DNA of 64,000 nt from Streptomyces sp. NRRL F-5123 (GCF_000721495.1 NZ_JOHY01000032.1:12518-76517); one strand, 5' to 3'. Positions 1 through 10,295 are shown, numbered from the stretch's first letter. Notes: a model not told the origin generated them from the letters alone. Made by a program: numbers and translations.

Positions 1-2
1 TC

Positions 3-194
3 CGCCTCGTCGGCGAGGCCCAGCTGATGGTCGGGCTGGGCGTCGGCCTGGAGCACTTCGTGTCCAGCACGGTGAGCTGGGTGCGCGCCTCGATCGAGTT
101 CGACAAGTGGGTCGTGGACACGCTGGGCCTGGCGAAGGACGCTGACGAGGCCGCCGAGGGCGGCGAGGGCGGCGACGAGTCCGCGGAGGACTGA
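3..194 (+). CDS. C-terminal end of an unidentified protein, truncated by the window edge
   Basis: An open frame runs in from the left edge and stops at TGA 192-194. The 63 visible residues begin RLVGEAQLMVGLG and end in a Gly/Glu/Asp-rich acidic tail. The middle (GLEHFVSSTVSWVRASIEFDKWVVDTLG) is amphipathic and probably helical. I do not recognise the family from this end alone. A strong hairpin 77 bases downstream probably terminates its transcript. G/C bias at third positions supports real coding. Confidence 0.6.
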   Translation, partial: RLVGEAQLMVGLGVGLEHFVSSTVSWVRASIEFDKWVVDTLGLAKDADEAAEGGEGGDESAED

Positions 195-270
195 CCCGCG
201 CGGAGGGCCTGAGCCGCGCGGGGGACTGGCCTGCGCGGAGGGGACCACCGCCGCCCGTCCCGAGTACCTA

Positions 271-308
271 CGGAAAAGCCCGGCCCCCCGTGTGGCCGGG
301 CTTTTCCG
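271..308. terminator. Perfect 15-bp hairpin, bidirectional terminator
   Basis: The arm 271-285 is exactly complementary to 294-308, with an 8-base loop. Each arm carries four A or four T, so the hairpin has the A/U-flanked shape of a rho-independent terminator on both strands. It lies between the convergent genes ending at 194 (+) and 345 (-). Confidence 0.8.
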
Positions 309-344
309 CGCTCCCGCGGTGGCTCCGCGGTGCGTCGGGGTGCC

Positions 345-719
345 TCAGACGGGCTGCTCCAGCACGGAGAGCACGTTGCCCGCAGGATCGGTGAACCAGG
401 CGATGAGCGGGCCGCCGCCGCGGAAGATCCCCCGCTCGTCCGTGGGCAGCTGCTCGTACCGCGCGAAGCGCACCCCGCGCCGCCCCAGCTCGTCGACCGC
501 CGCCTCGATGTCGGGGACGGGGAAGTTGAGGACGGTGAACGTCGCGGGCGTGTGGTCCGGCTTCGGGTAGACCAGGACGTCCCGGCCACCCGCGATGTGC
601 AGCGTCAGCAGCCCGTTCTCCCGCGACACCTTCAGCCCCAGCGTGTCGCCGTAGAACGCCGCCGCGGCCTCGATGTCGTCCACCGAGAAACCGCTGAACG
701 CCTTGGTCGACTCGAACAT
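345..719 (-). CDS. VOC (glyoxalase/bleomycin-resistance fold) protein
   Basis: A 124-residue, single-module protein of the vicinal oxygen chelate superfamily. The usual repeated beta-alpha-beta-beta-beta layout is visible: [21 protein letters not shown] at the start, and a second half opening with [20 protein letters not shown]. It ends with the typical [14 protein letters not shown] segment, which supplies a metal-ligand or dimer-interface Glu in this fold. An AGGAGG site lies just upstream of the ATG at 719. Family members range from lyases to binding proteins, so substrate cannot be told. It is transcribed divergently from the VWA gene. Confidence 0.85.
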   Translation of the reverse strand: MFESTKAFSGFSVDDIEAAAAFYGDTLGLKVSRENGLLTLHIAGGRDVLVYPKPDHTPATFTVLNFPVPDIEAAVDELGRRGVRFARYEQLPTDERGIFRGGGPLIAWFTDPAGNVLSVLEQPV

Positions 720-831
720 GATCGCCTCCTGTGGGTCGTGCCTACGAGTGCAGACCGCGCCGGCGCCGGGAAGTCATCGGTGGCCGCCCCGGCCGTGACC
801 CGGGAGGCGGGAAGGAGGAGAATCCGGGCCC

Positions 832-1620
832 ATGGCCATCGACTACCGCAAGGCGCCCCGGATCGACTACCGCAAGCCGCCCAGGGCCGAGCGGCGCGGG
901 ACCGGGCCCGCCGTCAGCCTGGAGAAGGTCGCCGCCAGCGCCCCCGGGCTCGTCGACCTGTTCAAGACCGCGGCCGTCTCGCTGCAGAAGCACGCGGTCG
1001 GGGGCGAGCGGGCGGCCGTCTACCTCGTGCTGGACCGCTCCGGCAGCATGAGGCCGTACTACCGGGACGGCTCCGTCCAGCACCTGGCCGAGCAGACCCT
1101 CGCGCTCGCCGCCAACCTCGACGACGACGGTGTGGTGCCCGTCGTCTTCTTCTCCACCGAGGTGGACGGCACGGCTGAGATAGCCCTCGACGCCTACCGC
1201 GACCGCATCGGCCCGCTGCACGAGTCGCTGGGGCACATGGGCCGCACCAACTACCACCTCGCCATGCAGGCCGTGATCGACCACTACGAGGCGAGCGGCG
1301 CGGCCGATCCCGCCTTCGTCGTCTTCCAGACGGACGGGTCGCCGACCTCGAAGGCCGCGGCCGAGCACGTGCTGTGCGTGTCCGCGCGGCTGCCGGTCTT
1401 CTGGCAGTTCGTGGGCTTCGGCGCCGACGAATTCCGCTTCCTCCGCAAGCTCGACGACCTGCCGGTGCCGGGACGCCGGGTCGTCGACAACGCAGGCTTC
1501 TTCGCCGCGGGCAGCGACCCGAAGGCGCTCTCCGACGCGGAGCTGTACGACCGCCTGCTCGGCGAATTCCCCGGCTGGCTCACCGCGGCCCGCGCCGCGG
1601 GCATCCTGCCCGAGGCGTGA
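832..1620 (+). CDS. von Willebrand factor A domain protein (TerF-like)
   Basis: 262 residues. After about 60 basic residues with a repeated DYRKAPR/DYRKPPR element comes a VWA domain. Its metal-ion-dependent adhesion site is visible as DRSGSM (about residues 68-73), a Thr in GRTNYH and a late TDGSP. Streptomycete proteins of this shape are related to the VWA part of tellurium-resistance TerF and are thought to bind metal ions or partner proteins; an enzyme activity is not expected. No terB/C/D genes are visible nearby. The start is set by AAGGAGGAG about 12 bases before ATG 832. Confidence 0.8.
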   Translation: MAIDYRKAPRIDYRKPPRAERRGTGPAVSLEKVAASAPGLVDLFKTAAVSLQKHAVGGERAAVYLVLDRSGSMRPYYRDGSVQHLAEQTLALAANLDDDGVVPVVFFSTEVDGTAEIALDAYRDRIGPLHESLGHMGRTNYHLAMQAVIDHYEASGAADPAFVVFQTDGSPTSKAAAEHVLCVSARLPVFWQFVGFGADEFRFLRKLDDLPVPGRRVVDNAGFFAAGSDPKALSDAELYDRLLGEFPGWLTAARAAGILPEA

Positions 1621-1670
1621 CCGCGTCCCGGCTCCGGTGTCCCCCGGGACGGGGCTCCGGGAAGGGGCTT

Positions 1671-3159
<1,489 letters not shown>

Positions 3160-3180
3160 CCTCCCCGGAGGATTCCACCG

Positions 3181-3222
3181 GGCCCGCCCCCGCACGCGCA
3201 GACCCGCGTGCGGGGCCGGGCC
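3181..3222. terminator. Hairpin between convergent argG and the beta-propeller gene
   Basis: CCCCGCACGCG (3188-3198) pairs perfectly with 3205-3215. Past a C/C mismatch, GGCCCG (3181-3186) pairs with CGGGCC (3217-3222), and CTTTCC follows. It lies between two stop codons facing each other, so it can serve both genes. Confidence 0.7.
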
Positions 3223-3230
3223 CTTTCCGA

Positions 3231-4592
3231 TTAGCGGCCGACCTGGACGGTGGCGCTCGCCGTGGCCGCCGCCAGATGCGCGCCCCCGGCGTACGCCACC
3301 TGGTAGGTGACGGTGCCGGAGACCGGCGGGGTGTCGGTGACGGTGAACGTGCCGTCGGCGGCCGTCGTGACGGCGGGCAGCGCGACGCCCGCCGGGTGGC
3401 TCCGGTCGACCCGGGTGACCTGCACGGTCTGCCCCGCGGTGTACGGCGACGGGCCGCTGAGCGTGCCGGTCAGGGTGACCTTCCCGTGCAGGTGGACGCT
3501 CGCCGGGCCGGAGAGGGCCAGGCCGGCGGCCGCCTGCGCGGGGTTCGCTATGACGTGGAGCACGGGGTCCGCCCCGTACGGGTCCGCGCTGACGGCGAAC
3601 AGCGTGCTGTTGTCGGGCGTGACGGCCAGGCCCGCGTCCGCCTCGAAGGCGTTGGGGGCGACGGGGTAGGACACGACCGAGCTCGCGCTGCCGGGTGCGA
3701 AGACGAAGACCTGGTCGCCGTACAGGTTCTCCGACCCCGCGAACACGGTGCCGTCGGCGCCGAGCGCGACCGAGTTGGGGTAGGTCGCGGTGGGGTACGC
3801 CCCGTCCGGGCTGAGGTCGGCGACCTTGAACACCTGGTGCTCGTACGGCGCGCCGCACGCGGTGATCACGTCCTTGCCGTCCGGGGTGATCGCCAGGTCC
3901 GCCAGGTTGCTGCTCACCGTGGGCGAGGTCAGGTAGAGCGGCGCGTGCAGCACCTGCGCGCTGCCGCTGGAGACGTCGTAACTGGCCAGCTCTGCCGGGC
4001 TCTGGCCGGGCTCGCCCGCCACCAGTTCGCCGCCCGGTGTGGCGGCGAGGATCGGGGCGCTGTACCAGCTGTCGCCCGTCGCCCGGAGGGCCACCGCGGC
4101 CGGGTCGACGGCCGGGTCGACGGAGCCGATCCCGCCCTGCGCGGCCCCGCCGTAGCCGAACCAGAGCTTGCCGGCACTCCACACCACCGACTGCGGGTCG
4201 GTGCCCGCGCCCGTGCCGTAACGGGCGGTCTCGGTGAGCGTGCCGGTGTCGACGGCCGAGATCGCGTCGGCGCCGCCGAGGGCGGCGTACACCGTGCTCC
4301 CGTCCGGCGAGAGCGCCAGCCCGTCGGCCCCGGTCTCCCCGTCTATCGTGGCGATCGTCTGCCCCGCGTAGTCGGTGACCAGGATGCTGCCGGAATCCGC
4401 CCCGCCGCTGATGAACAGGTGCTGGTGGACCGGATCGACGAGCATGTGCGCGTAGTGCGGAATCGGCAGCGGAACTGCCGTGGAAGCGGTCTGTGCGGAG
4501 GCGGTCTGTGCGGAGGCGGTCGACAGACCGAGCGACGCGAGCCCGGTCGCGAACGCGACGGCCGTAGCCTGCGAAATGCGCTTGGTGCGCAT
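3231..4592 (-). CDS. Secreted YncE-like beta-propeller protein with C-terminal Ig-like domain
   Basis: 453 residues from ATG 4592, which has AGGAG just upstream; frame extension to 4961 is rejected for lack of a site and coding character. A Sec signal peptide (MRTKRISQATAVAFATGLASLG...) is followed by a 7-residue tandem TASAQTASAQ stretch. The body has repeated blade phrases such as LALSPDGSTVYAA, LAITPDGKDVITA and LAVTPDNSTLFAV, typical of YncE/lactonase-like propellers. The last 100 residues (LSGPASVHLHGKVTLTGTLSG...) resemble a bacterial Ig-like domain. No catalytic residues are evident. It is divergent from the GH62 gene and shares the region holding two LacI-type operators. Confidence 0.8.
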   Translation of the reverse strand: MRTKRISQATAVAFATGLASLGLSTASAQTASAQTASTAVPLPIPHYAHMLVDPVHQHLFISGGADSGSILVTDYAGQTIATIDGETGADGLALSPDGSTVYAALGGADAISAVDTGTLTETARYGTGAGTDPQSVVWSAGKLWFGYGGAAQGGIGSVDPAVDPAAVALRATGDSWYSAPILAATPGGELVAGEPGQSPAELASYDVSSGSAQVLHAPLYLTSPTVSSNLADLAITPDGKDVITACGAPYEHQVFKVADLSPDGAYPTATYPNSVALGADGTVFAGSENLYGDQVFVFAPGSASSVVSYPVAPNAFEADAGLAVTPDNSTLFAVSADPYGADPVLHVIANPAQAAAGLALSGPASVHLHGKVTLTGTLSGPSPYTAGQTVQVTRVDRSHPAGVALPAVTTAADGTFTVTDTPPVSGTVTYQVAYAGGAHLAAATASATVQVGR

Positions 4593-4827
4593 GGGACTCC
4601 TGACTTCCGGTTGGTGATGGGCACTCAGATTCGAGCGCGATCCGAGTAGATCACCCACCACTGACAACGCCCGGCGCGCACGCCCCATGCGGTGACCCAG
4701 GCCTCGGCGAGGGCGTGCGGTGGACCCGCGGAAGGTGAAGCGGGCCCGGCCGCGGCCCGCGGTGGTGAGCTCGTCGCCGAGGCCGCCGCCGTCGGCGATC
4801 CCGCCGGGTGAACTCGACATCATCCCA

Positions 4828-4843
4828 ATGTGAGCGTTAATAA
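4828..4843. promoter_or_regulatory. Candidate LacI-family operator O1
   Basis: ATGTGAGCGTTAATAA matches 13 of 16 positions of the better site at 5005-5020. It lies 235 bases before the beta-propeller gene and 205 before the GH62 gene. The two sites are 177 bases apart, a spacing that would allow looping by a tetrameric or paired repressor. Confidence 0.5.
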
Positions 4844-5004
4844 ATAGGTGGTCCGAAAGGGGTATATGCCGTACCTCAGGAGCACATCGCGGGCCCGGTC
4901 GTGCCGCCGGTCCTGACGCCCCGACATGCGAACTCCTGGGAACGAAGTTTGTCGTCGGCATTGCGGAACCGAGGGCGCCGGTTTAGCGTGACGTGCAAAG
5001 TTCA

Positions 5005-5020
5005 TTGTGAGCGCTAACAA
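5005..5020. promoter_or_regulatory. Candidate LacI-family operator O2 before the GH62-GH43 operon
   Basis: TTGTGAGCGCTAACAA is a palindrome with 7 of 8 half-site positions matching and the central GC typical of LacI/GalR-family operators. It ends 27 bases before the GH62 ATG, a position suited to repression. No LacI-family gene is in the window, so the repressor must be encoded elsewhere. Confidence 0.65.
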
Positions 5021-5047
5021 AATGGGCCTCTGTGCAAGGGAGCACAC

Positions 5048-6142
5048 ATGATCTCAACCCGCGTGAGATTCCGCGTCGGTATGACGGTCGCCGCCCTGGC
5101 GGCGGTGGCCGCCCTGGCCTCGCCGGCGGGAGCCGCCACCGCGCCGACCTCGTTCCAGTGGACCTCCAGCGGGGCGCTCATCGGGCCGAAGCCGGATGCC
5201 ACCCACGCCTCGCTGGCGGTCAAGGACCCCTCCGTCATCTATGTGCACGGCAAATACCACGTCTTCATGACCACTGCTGACGGCAACGGATGGGGTCTGG
5301 CCACCACCAGTTTCACCGACTGGTCGCAGGCCGCCGACGCCCCGATCACCTACCTGGACCGGTCCGGCATCGGGACGGGGTACCGCGCCGCACCGGAGGT
5401 CTTCTGGTTCGAGCCGCAGAAGGTCTGGTACCTGGTCTTCCAGGACGGCCAGGGCGGTGCCTACTCGACGACCGAGAACATCGACGACCCGCTGTCGTGG
5501 AGCCCGGTCGGCCACTTCTACCCGGGCGGTATGCCGGACATCATCCAGCAGAACATCGGCAACGGGTACTGGGTCGACTTCTTCAACACCTGCGACGAGG
5601 AGAACTGCTACCTGTTCTCCTCCGACGACAACGGCCACCTCTACCGGTCGGAGACGACCGTCGAGGACTTCCCGAACGGCTTCCACAACACCGTCGTCGC
5701 CCTCCAGGACCCCAACCGCTTCGCGCTGTTCGAGGCGAGCAACATCTACAAGATCCAGCGCTCGGGGCAGTACCTGCTCGTCGTCGAGGCCATCGGGGAC
5801 GACGGCCGCAGGATGTTCCGCTCCTGGACCGGTGACAGCCTTGCCGGTCAGTGGAAGCCGCTCGCCGACACGGCCGAGAACCCCTTCGCGCGGTCGACCA
5901 ACGTCACCTTCGACGGCGCGCCCTGGACGCAGGACATCTCGCACGGCGAGGTGGTGCGGCACCACGTGAACCAGGAAATGATCATCGACCCGTGCGAGCC
6001 GCTGCAGTACCTGTACCAGGGCCTCGACCCCGCCGCGCAGGCGCCCTACGGCGAGCTGCCGTACCGTCTCGGCCTGCTCACGGCCAAGGGCCCGAACCCC
6101 GTCAGCGCGTTCTGCAAGAAGCCCTCCGCGAAGACCCCCTGA
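5048..6142 (+). CDS. Secreted GH62 alpha-L-arabinofuranosidase
   Basis: 364 residues. It is expected to remove arabinofuranose side chains from arabinoxylan outside the cell. A Sec signal peptide ends near residue 29 (ASPAGAATA). The GH62 five-bladed propeller follows, opening with FQWTSSGALIGPKPDATH and AVKDPSVIYVHGKYHVF, where the Asp of KDPSV is the expected catalytic base. PDIIQQNIG and EASNIYKI are further family segments, the Glu of the latter being the likely acid. Unlike many streptomycete GH62 enzymes it has no carbohydrate-binding module. GH43 follows after 15 bases, forming an operon probably under LacI-type repression. Confidence 0.9.
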   Translation: MISTRVRFRVGMTVAALAAVAALASPAGAATAPTSFQWTSSGALIGPKPDATHASLAVKDPSVIYVHGKYHVFMTTADGNGWGLATTSFTDWSQAADAPITYLDRSGIGTGYRAAPEVFWFEPQKVWYLVFQDGQGGAYSTTENIDDPLSWSPVGHFYPGGMPDIIQQNIGNGYWVDFFNTCDEENCYLFSSDDNGHLYRSETTVEDFPNGFHNTVVALQDPNRFALFEASNIYKIQRSGQYLLVVEAIGDDGRRMFRSWTGDSLAGQWKPLADTAENPFARSTNVTFDGAPWTQDISHGEVVRHHVNQEMIIDPCEPLQYLYQGLDPAAQAPYGELPYRLGLLTAKGPNPVSAFCKKPSAKTP

Positions 6143-6157
6143 GGAGTGTGATCCCGG

Positions 6158-7810
6158 ATGTCCTGGTCCTCTCACATACGCAGCCGGCGACAGGTGCTGG
6201 CGGCCGGCACCGGGCTGGCCGTCGCCGCCGCGGCTTCCGCGGGACACATCCCGCAGGCCGCCGCCGAGTCCGCCGGCGCGGCGGGGCCCACCCCGTGGCC
6301 TCCGGCCGCCCAGTACGACAACCCGGTGTTCTGGCAGGACTTCGCGGACATCGACATCATCCGCGTGGGTGACACGTACTACTACTCGGCCTCGACCATG
6401 CACTACTCGCCGGGTGCACCCGTCCTACGCTCGTACGACCTGGTCAACTGGGAGTTCGCGGGCCACTCGGTGCCCGTCCTGGACTTCGGGTCCAAGTACG
6501 ACCTGGACGGCGGACGCGGATACGTCAGGGGAATCTGGGCGTCCACCCTCAACTACCGGCCGAGCAACGAGACGTTCTACTGGCTGGGCCACATCGACTT
6601 CGCCAAGACCTACGTCTACACCGCCAAGTCGGTGGAAGGCCCCTGGAGCAGGCACACCACGATCGACAACGTCTACTACGACGCGGGGATGCTCGTCGAC
6701 GACGACGACACCATCTACGTGGCGTACGGAAACACCGAGATCCACGTGGCCCAGCTCTCGCCCGACGCGCGCAGCGAGGTCCGGTCGGAGTCCGTGTTCA
6801 GCACGCCGTCGAGTGTCGGAGTCCTGGAGGGCTCCCGCTTCTACAAGATCAACGGGAACTACTACATCTTCGTCACCCGGCCGGCCAACGGCCAGTACAT
6901 CCTGAAGTCCACGACCGGTCCCTTCGGGCCGTACACGATGCAGCAGCTCCTCCTCGACCTGAAAGGACCCATTCCCGGGGGCGGAGTTCCGCATCAGGGC
7001 GGACTCGTGCAGACCCAGAGGGGCGACTGGTTCTACATGGCCTTCGTGGACGCCTTCCCCGGCGGCCGTGTCCCGGCCATGGCTCCGGTCACCTGGACCC
7101 CGGACGGCTGGCCCGTCGTCCAACTCGTCGACGGGGCCTGGGGTACGTCGTATCCCTACCCCGACATCGCCCCGCCGCCCCGGCAGGTCGAACCGCTCAT
7201 CGGAGTCGACACCTTCAAAGGCCCGGTCCTCGGGCCGCAGTGGGAGTGGAACCACAACCCGGACAACAGCAAGTGGGCGTTGAACGGCCAACTGCGGCTG
7301 GGGACCGCGACGGTGACGGAGGACCTCTACTCGGCCCGGAACACCCTGACCCATCGCATCCAGGGCCCCACGTCCACCGCGACCGTCGTCCTGAACTATG
7401 CCCGGATGAAGTCCGGGGACCGGGCAGGACTGGCACTGCTGCGTGACCTGTCCGCGTGGATCGGCGTCAGGCGCGACGGCGACACCTACACGCTGGCGAC
7501 CGTCGACGGCATCGCCATGGACGCGGACTGGAACACCACCAGCACAGGCACCGAGACTGCGAGCACCGATGTCTCGGACCGTCGCCGGATATGGCTGCGC
7601 GTCCACGCGGACATCCACCCCGGGCCGGGCCGTCAGGGGAACTTCTCCTACAGCACCGACGGCACCCACTTCACACCCCTCGGGCCGGCTTTCACCCTGA
7701 AGGACAACTGGCAGTTCTTCATGGGCTACCGGTTCGGCATCTTCAACTACGCCACCGAGGCGCTGGGCGGCCAAGTGGAGGTGCAGCAGTTCGCGTTGAC
7801 AACCCCGTGA
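6158..7810 (+). CDS. Exported GH43 glycoside hydrolase (beta-xylosidase/arabinofuranosidase type)
   Basis: 550 residues. A Tat-type signal with RSRRQVLAAG near residues 8-17 suggests export in folded form. The GH43 propeller follows, with the expected catalytic base Asp in FADIDIIRVGD, the pKa-tuning Asp in YYDAGMLVDDD and the acid Glu in GVLEGSRFYKING. After about residue 340 the C-terminal beta-sandwich common in xylosidases starts (DTFKGPVLGPQWEWNH...). It likely works on xylo-oligosaccharides or arabinosyl substituents together with the upstream GH62 enzyme. A GAGGAG site overlaps the GH62 stop region, so translation may be coupled. Confidence 0.88.
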   Translation: MSWSSHIRSRRQVLAAGTGLAVAAAASAGHIPQAAAESAGAAGPTPWPPAAQYDNPVFWQDFADIDIIRVGDTYYYSASTMHYSPGAPVLRSYDLVNWEFAGHSVPVLDFGSKYDLDGGRGYVRGIWASTLNYRPSNETFYWLGHIDFAKTYVYTAKSVEGPWSRHTTIDNVYYDAGMLVDDDDTIYVAYGNTEIHVAQLSPDARSEVRSESVFSTPSSVGVLEGSRFYKINGNYYIFVTRPANGQYILKSTTGPFGPYTMQQLLLDLKGPIPGGGVPHQGGLVQTQRGDWFYMAFVDAFPGGRVPAMAPVTWTPDGWPVVQLVDGAWGTSYPYPDIAPPPRQVEPLIGVDTFKGPVLGPQWEWNHNPDNSKWALNGQLRLGTATVTEDLYSARNTLTHRIQGPTSTATVVLNYARMKSGDRAGLALLRDLSAWIGVRRDGDTYTLATVDGIAMDADWNTTSTGTETASTDVSDRRRIWLRVHADIHPGPGRQGNFSYSTDGTHFTPLGPAFTLKDNWQFFMGYRFGIFNYATEALGGQVEVQQFALTTP

Positions 7811-7861
7811 CGCGGCAGGCCACAGAGGCCGAAGCGCGTCCCGCCGAGCCCGCCTCCACCG

Positions 7862-7892
7862 CGCCCGCGGCCGCCTCGTGCGACCGCGGGCG
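7862..7892. terminator. Hairpin between convergent GH43 and sialidase-like genes
   Basis: CGCCCGCGG (7862-7870) pairs with CCGCGGGCG (7884-7892) around a 13-base loop. There is no T run, so it is only a plausible terminator, supported by its place between two convergent stops. Confidence 0.45.
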
Positions 7893-7910
7893 GGACTTCG
7901 TGGGGCCGGA

Positions 7911-9419
7911 TCAGGGGCTGTCCTCACCTCCGCCCGCCGCGCCACCGTTCGCCAGCCACTGACGGTAGGCAATCAGGGCCTGCACGGTCGAGAAGGCGTT
8001 CTGGCGTGCGGTGGCGGGTGTGGCGGCCACGGTGCCGGCGGCCGCGGCGAGGCCGGCGGCCGGTGTGTACATGGCCTCGTGGAAGGCAGTGCCGGAGGGA
8101 GCCGAGGCCACGGCGAAGACGGGATGTGCCGTGCCGCCGGAGAAGGAGGTCGAGATGTAGTCGCCGACCATGGTCCCCTGCGTGGTGCTCGCCAGCCACG
8201 AGTGGGTCATCGGTCCGGCCAGCTGGGTGGGGGCGGTCCAGGTGGCGCCGCCGTCCGTGGACGACACGTATCCGACGTCCAGCTGGCAGCTCGCGGCCGT
8301 GCAGTTGGCAGCCGGGTGGTAGTAGTACGCCAGCGCCAGGTGCGCGGTGCTGCCGGACGTCGAACTGTCGACCGCGAGGCCGGGGATGAAGTGATCGACC
8401 GTGGTGGTCGTCGCGTCGATCGGGATGCGGACCACCGAGGACCAGGTGGTCCCGTTGGTGGTGGTCGACATCACGATGTCGTTGGAGGTGCACGAGCCAC
8501 GGAAGCGGCAGTCCTGCCAGACCACGTAGACCTTGCCCGACGAGTCGATCTCCGCGGAGGGCAGCGGGCCGCTGCGCAGGGACCCGTGGACGGTGTACGT
8601 GCTGACGGTGGCGACGGTCCTGGTCGAACTCCAGCTGCTGCCGCCGTTGGTGGACTGGAAGGCCAGGATCGCCGTCTCCGAGGCGTTGGCAGCGGGAACG
8701 ATCACCGTACCGTTGGGCTGCACCACGGGCTGGCCGCCGATGCCGGTGGCGTTGTTGCCGGTGTTTTTCGACGCGCCCCAGGTCAGCCCGCCGTCGGACG
8801 AGGTGGTCATCTTCAGGCGGTCGCCGTCGGCGGGGCTGTCGTACTCGGTGTAGCAGTTGCCGTAGAAGGCGCTGGACGAGGTGTTGTCGCAGACGATCCA
8901 GTTCTTGTCCAGGTCCGAACCGGTCGCGGTGGTCACCGGGTTGCTCCAGGTCAGCCCGCCGTCGGTGGAGCGGCTGGTGTAGACGAGCGGCACGGTGACG
9001 GACGAGGTGATCGGGATACTGGAGATCAGCCAGACGTTGTGCTTCGCGTCGTAGCCCACCGCTGCGTCGCTGACCCGGGCGTAGGTGCCGCCGGCGGCCG
9101 TGGTGATCCCGGGCAGGAAGCCCTTGGTCCAGGTGGAGCCGCCGTCGGTGGAGGTGGCGAAGCCGATGTTGGAGCCGCCGCCGTCGTTGAACCGGCCGAC
9201 CTGGAAGGCGGAGACGATGGTGGAGCCGTAGGCGAGGGTGTCGGGCTCGACCTCGGTGGCGTGCTGGCTGCTGGAGTTGGTGTACGGGTCGGTGCTGACC
9301 TGGGTGAGTGCGGGCGCGGCGTCAGCGGCACCGGTGGACACGACGAGCGCGACGGCGGTCGCAGTCACCATGACCAGGCCGGGACTGACCATGCGCCGGA
9401 ATAAGGAGCCCAAGGACAT
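7911..9419 (-). CDS. Secreted sialidase-superfamily (BNR/Asp-box repeat) protein
   Basis: 502 residues from ATG 9419. A signal peptide ends near ADAAPAL. The propeller carries at least five Asp boxes (STDGGSTW, STDGGLTW, SSDGGLTW, STNGGSSW, STDGGATW). No arginine triad or FRIP motif is obvious, so true sialidase activity is uncertain; many such streptomycete proteins are only called exo-alpha-sialidase by fold. Codon 6 is TTA (9402-9404), making translation potentially bldA-dependent if this start is right. A later start at codon 10 would remove the TTA. Only a weak GAGG-type site precedes the ATG. Confidence 0.8.
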   Translation of the reverse strand: MSLGSLFRRMVSPGLVMVTATAVALVVSTGAADAAPALTQVSTDPYTNSSSQHATEVEPDTLAYGSTIVSAFQVGRFNDGGGSNIGFATSTDGGSTWTKGFLPGITTAAGGTYARVSDAAVGYDAKHNVWLISSIPITSSVTVPLVYTSRSTDGGLTWSNPVTTATGSDLDKNWIVCDNTSSSAFYGNCYTEYDSPADGDRLKMTTSSDGGLTWGASKNTGNNATGIGGQPVVQPNGTVIVPAANASETAILAFQSTNGGSSWSSTRTVATVSTYTVHGSLRSGPLPSAEIDSSGKVYVVWQDCRFRGSCTSNDIVMSTTTNGTTWSSVVRIPIDATTTTVDHFIPGLAVDSSTSGSTAHLALAYYYHPAANCTAASCQLDVGYVSSTDGGATWTAPTQLAGPMTHSWLASTTQGTMVGDYISTSFSGGTAHPVFAVASAPSGTAFHEAMYTPAAGLAAAAGTVAATPATARQNAFSTVQALIAYRQWLANGGAAGGGEDSP

Positions 9420-9589
9420 GTTCCCATCCTCTGCCGAGGGGACGGAGCACGTCCGGCATCGGTGGGCCGCCGGGTGGGGAGCAGCTTGTACACGTCCCGC
9501 CGTGGGGCAGGTCGTTCCCGCCGGACCGAACCAGGTGCAGGACGTGCGCAAGAACTCCCACTCTCCTACTTGGGCATGCGCACGTCAAT

Positions 9590-9765
9590 TAAAGTTCTCG
9601 CTGCTCGTAGCTGTCCCTTGCTGCCGTGCGCGTCCTCGTTGAGGCAGACCTCGAAGTCGGCGACGGGGAGGCGGTCGGCGAGCAGATCGCGTTTGGCCTG
9701 GAGGTGGCCGCGGAACGCGGCGTAGTACGCGGAAGTCGCGACGGTCGAGGGTGAGGACGGCGTCG
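9590..9765 (-). pseudogene. Joined remnants of an aminotransferase and a PIN toxin gene
   Basis: Read on the minus strand, 9640-9727 encodes YYAAFRGHLQAKRDLLADRL, closely matching YYAAFRDDLQAKRDILDAGL of the intact aminotransferase at 11711-12883. Immediately beside it, 9728-9765 encodes AVLTLDRRDFRVLR, matching TVLTLDRRDFRALR of the VapC toxin at 10810-11256. Neither piece has a start or a complete domain. The piece is therefore a junction between fragments of two genes that lie 1-2 kb away intact. The surrounding bases from 9420 to 9794 show no other gene. Confidence 0.75.
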
Positions 9766-9794
9766 CGCCGGGCTGCACGGGGAACCGTTGGGAC

Positions 9795-10295
9795 ATGGCC
9801 GACTCCGAAGAACAACCGCTTGCAGCCGATGACCTCGGTAACGCCCTGCTTTCCTTCACGCCGGGGAACGAGGGAACGGCACCGAACGACGCCCCGATGC
9901 CGGCAGCGCTCGTTGCCCTGTGGCACGCCGGTCGGGTCCTCATGGTCTTCGACCGATATCGCCGTACCTGGGAGCTGCCCGGCGGACACATCGAAACGGG
10001 CGAATCCCCTCGTCAGGCGGCCGCGCGTGAACTTCTGGAAGAGAGCGGGCAGGAGCCCGGCGGCTCGTTGCAGTTCGTCGGCTACGCGAGGTCCGTACTG
10101 GCACCCGACCAGCGCATTGAATACGCGGCACTCTTCACAGGGCACTGCGCGGAACTCCGCGAATTCCGTGCCAACGAGGAGATCGCGGCCGTCCGCTGGT
10201 GGGATCTCCTCGAAATTCTTCCAGGACGTCTTCAGCCCATGGACGCCTACCTCGCCGCGCTCACACGTGAGTGGCGCACTCCCGGTCGGCCGTAG
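9795..10295 (+). CDS. Nudix hydrolase
   Basis: 166 residues. The complete Nudix box Gx5Ex7RELLEESG spans residues 64-85, so Mg-dependent cleavage of a nucleoside-diphosphate-linked substrate is expected; the substrate cannot be predicted. About 35 N-terminal residues precede the fold. The ORF is intact and well conserved in motif, although it is flanked on both sides by gene debris. No strong ribosome site precedes ATG 9795, and an alternative start cannot be excluded. Confidence 0.85.
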   Translation: MADSEEQPLAADDLGNALLSFTPGNEGTAPNDAPMPAALVALWHAGRVLMVFDRYRRTWELPGGHIETGESPRQAAARELLEESGQEPGGSLQFVGYARSVLAPDQRIEYAALFTGHCAELREFRANEEIAAVRWWDLLEILPGRLQPMDAYLAALTREWRTPGRP

